Below, piece after piece: positions 62,697 through 64,000 of a stretch of 64,000 nt of DNA. The notes under the pieces are model-generated. The model ran no database searches. It had not been told where the DNA came from and worked only from the letters and a program-made list of their open reading frames with translations. The DNA is from Ailurus styani (Eukaryota; Chordata; Mammalia; Carnivora; Ailuridae), in assembly GCA_002007465.1 (NCBI GenBank), contig LNAC01001934.1, positions 2,068 to 66,067 on the forward strand, read 5' to 3'. The translations under genes were made by a program, and so were the position numbers. Positions within the stretch are counted from its first letter, which is position 1. Every line of letters starts with the position of its first letter.

Positions 62697-64000
62697 ATGG
62701 ATTGTCATAGTCTCACAGATCCTAGTACACTTAAGCAGTGTCTGCAGCTCATGGCTAGTCTCTATAACAAGAAGGATATGAGGTCTAGAGTTATTGCTAA
62801 GCTTAAGAGTGAGGTTGGGAAGTACTGTGCTCAGAGCTATCTGAATCAGTTTGCAATTTCTCATGATTCCGGAAACCTTGTCAGGATGTTTTTTTACGTC
62901 CACCTGTTGCTTGGTCAGAATATTCTCAATACGCTGGATTACGGCTTATATCATGACCTTAATAACTCCGAGGAGTGCATTGTTAAGTACATTAAGGCAT
63001 GCCTGCCAAAGTTATATGCTGCCCTGTATTTCCTGTACTTCAATGTTTNATATGCTGCCCTGTATTTCCTGTACTTCAATGTTTTTTCTGGTATTGGGAT
63101 CAATGGAGGGGAGTGGAGCGATATGAAGGTTAATTCCGACAAAGAATATCTTGGCCAATGGTTCAATGGCACAGATTCTGGTCATTTCATGCCAAGGGGC
63201 TTCACGACTACGCTCAATAAGTCTACCCATGGTTTCATTCTGGCCACCACCCTAAAGGGGCTTGTGAGGCATGATGATGCAATGTTCCTCCAGAAGGTGT
63301 TGGTCCCCATGCTCTTTATATGCCCATGGTCTGATGCCCTGACCGGGCATGGATGTTTATTCCTAGATTACTTCTGTTGTCAGGTTAAGAGTGGTACCTT
63401 GAAGAATCAGTACAGTAATGTCTATCCAGGTGAAGACTATGATAATTTCAAGCAGGCATGCGATCAAGTTAAGCCTGAGCTTGACAAATTTATTAATGGT
63501 TCCTTAACCCAAATCCAGGCCGTATGTCAGGTCAATGACAAGTTGTATGCACAACATTGGGATGCTAACAACTTCGATGAGTATGTTGCTTGGCTTAGGG
63601 AAAACCTTGCTAATATTATAGCATCCTTGCGGAGCATGTCCATGGCTTCTGCCAGCTGGGACAAAGATAAATTAAAGCAAACTAAGTCAGCTGGCCCCTT
63701 CAAATATGGCTTCGTCTTCTCTAAGTCGTGGGACGGAACGTCTGAGTCAATTCAATCCAAACTCCAGTCTGCCATAGATGAACTGACCAAGTCAGGATCC
63801 GGATCCCTTACCATGCTCAAGCAAAATCTTAATACTCTCCAGCCTAGGTCACCCCATTCAGAACCCCCACTAACCAGTAAGTTCCCTAGTACTTTGACTC
63901 ATGCTTGTTCAGGTGGTGGCAGTGGAGGGCCTGCGGTTGTGCCTGGGGCTAAGGGCAAAACTGCTAAGGGAAATGAGCGGGATGGACAGAATAAAGGTGA
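62697..64000 (+). CDS. Bd37/secreted-antigen-like protein (5' part, runs off window)
   Basis: The frame is open from ATG 62697 to the window end, apart from a codon TNA at 63048-63050. It begins MDCHSLTDPSTLKQCLQLMA with no signal peptide, so a leader exon may lie upstream. Shared family features with the array are RVIAKLKSEVGKYC, FNGTDSGHFMPRGF, GHGCLFLDYFCCQV, KSAGPFKYGFVFSKSWDG and an IQSKLQSAIDEL helix near the end. After this comes a Ser/Pro/Thr-rich then Gly/Lys-rich linker (SGGGSGGPAVVPGAKGKTAK) typical of the region before a GPI tail. The N sits in the middle of a duplicated 35-bp stretch, so about 12 codons are probably an assembly duplicate. Divergence from the array units is high. 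Confidence 0.7.
   Translation, partial: MDCHSLTDPSTLKQCLQLMASLYNKKDMRSRVIAKLKSEVGKYCAQSYLNQFAISHDSGNLVRMFFYVHLLLGQNILNTLDYGLYHDLNNSEECIVKYIKACLPKLYAALYFLYFNVXYAALYFLYFNVFSGIGINGGEWSDMKVNSDKEYLGQWFNGTDSGHFMPRGFTTTLNKSTHGFILATTLKGLVRHDDAMFLQKVLVPMLFICPWSDALTGHGCLFLDYFCCQVKSGTLKNQYSNVYPGEDYDNFKQACDQVKPELDKFINGSLTQIQAVCQVNDKLYAQHWDANNFDEYVAWLRENLANIIASLRSMSMASASWDKDKLKQTKSAGPFKYGFVFSKSWDGTSESIQSKLQSAIDELTKSGSGSLTMLKQNLNTLQPRSPHSEPPLTSKFPSTLTHACSGGGSGGPAVVPGAKGKTAKGNERDGQNKG
63014..63084. other. Single N flanked by identical 35-bp sequence (unmerged contig ends)
   Basis: Bases 63014-63048 and 63050-63084 are the same 35 bases on both sides of the N at 63049. This is what results when two overlapping contig ends are joined by an N instead of being merged. 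Removing one copy and the N takes away 36 bases and leaves the frame unchanged. Confidence 0.85.

Noticed and set aside
1..64000. tRNA genes, rRNA, CRISPR arrays, insertion sequences
   Set aside because: Scanning by eye for T-loop patterns on both strands, rRNA segments, regularly spaced short repeats and transposase motifs found nothing convincing; tRNAscan-SE and Rfam would be needed to exclude them.

Overview
This window is nuclear DNA of an apicomplexan parasite, almost certainly a piroplasm of the genus Babesia (sensu stricto). Four things support this. Genes are packed on both strands and split by very short introns, mostly 32-45 bp. There is an apicoplast isoprenoid enzyme (DXR) behind a signal-peptide leader, and several further proteins carry signal-type leaders. 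The right end carries a repetitive family of secreted or surface antigens that looks like the Babesia Bd37/'secreted antigen' group. The species cannot be fixed from sequence alone. No tRNA, rRNA, CRISPR array or bacterial-type operon was recognised.

Bases 1-56 kb are a conserved housekeeping core. From left to right: a truncated Ser-rich protein (-); cytochrome c oxidase subunit Vb; aspartate aminotransferase; a bL25-like organellar ribosomal protein; a secretory cyclophilin (-); NTF2; a large secreted acidic protein; a 2.1k-residue Fab1/PIKfyve lipid kinase (-); an actin-like protein; deoxyhypusine synthase (-); an Afg2/Drg1-type double AAA ATPase; N-myristoyltransferase (-, eight exons); an FKBP-like plus CS-domain fusion; a gamma-tubulin complex protein (-); inorganic pyrophosphatase (-); a lineage-specific basic protein; the kinetochore protein NUF2; ribosomal protein uS8 (-); a Pro-rich secreted protein (-); a REEP/Yop1-like ER-shaping protein; an ALY/REF mRNA-export adaptor (-); a FYVE-like zinc-finger coiled-coil protein; an armadillo plus coiled-coil protein (-); a putative organelle-targeted protein; a THUMP-type RNA methyltransferase; apicoplast DXR; and a small membrane protein (-). 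I rebuilt most spliced models by joining frames across GT..AG introns so that the family motifs read through. Exon limits are given in each entry.

Bases 56-64 kb are a different, accessory-type region. They hold decayed antigen-gene remnants, a signal-peptide exon followed by an assembly gap, an array of 899-bp near-identical tandem repeats, another decayed copy, and the 5' part of a diverged family member that runs off the window. Because 899 is not a multiple of three, successive repeat units are out of frame unless a short intron is removed at each junction. This array and the three single-N gaps are the most unusual part of the window and the place where assembly should be trusted least.

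The genes are not an operon. Neighbours are mostly divergent pairs with 0.3-1.5 kb between starts, or convergent pairs whose stop codons lie as little as 3 bp apart.
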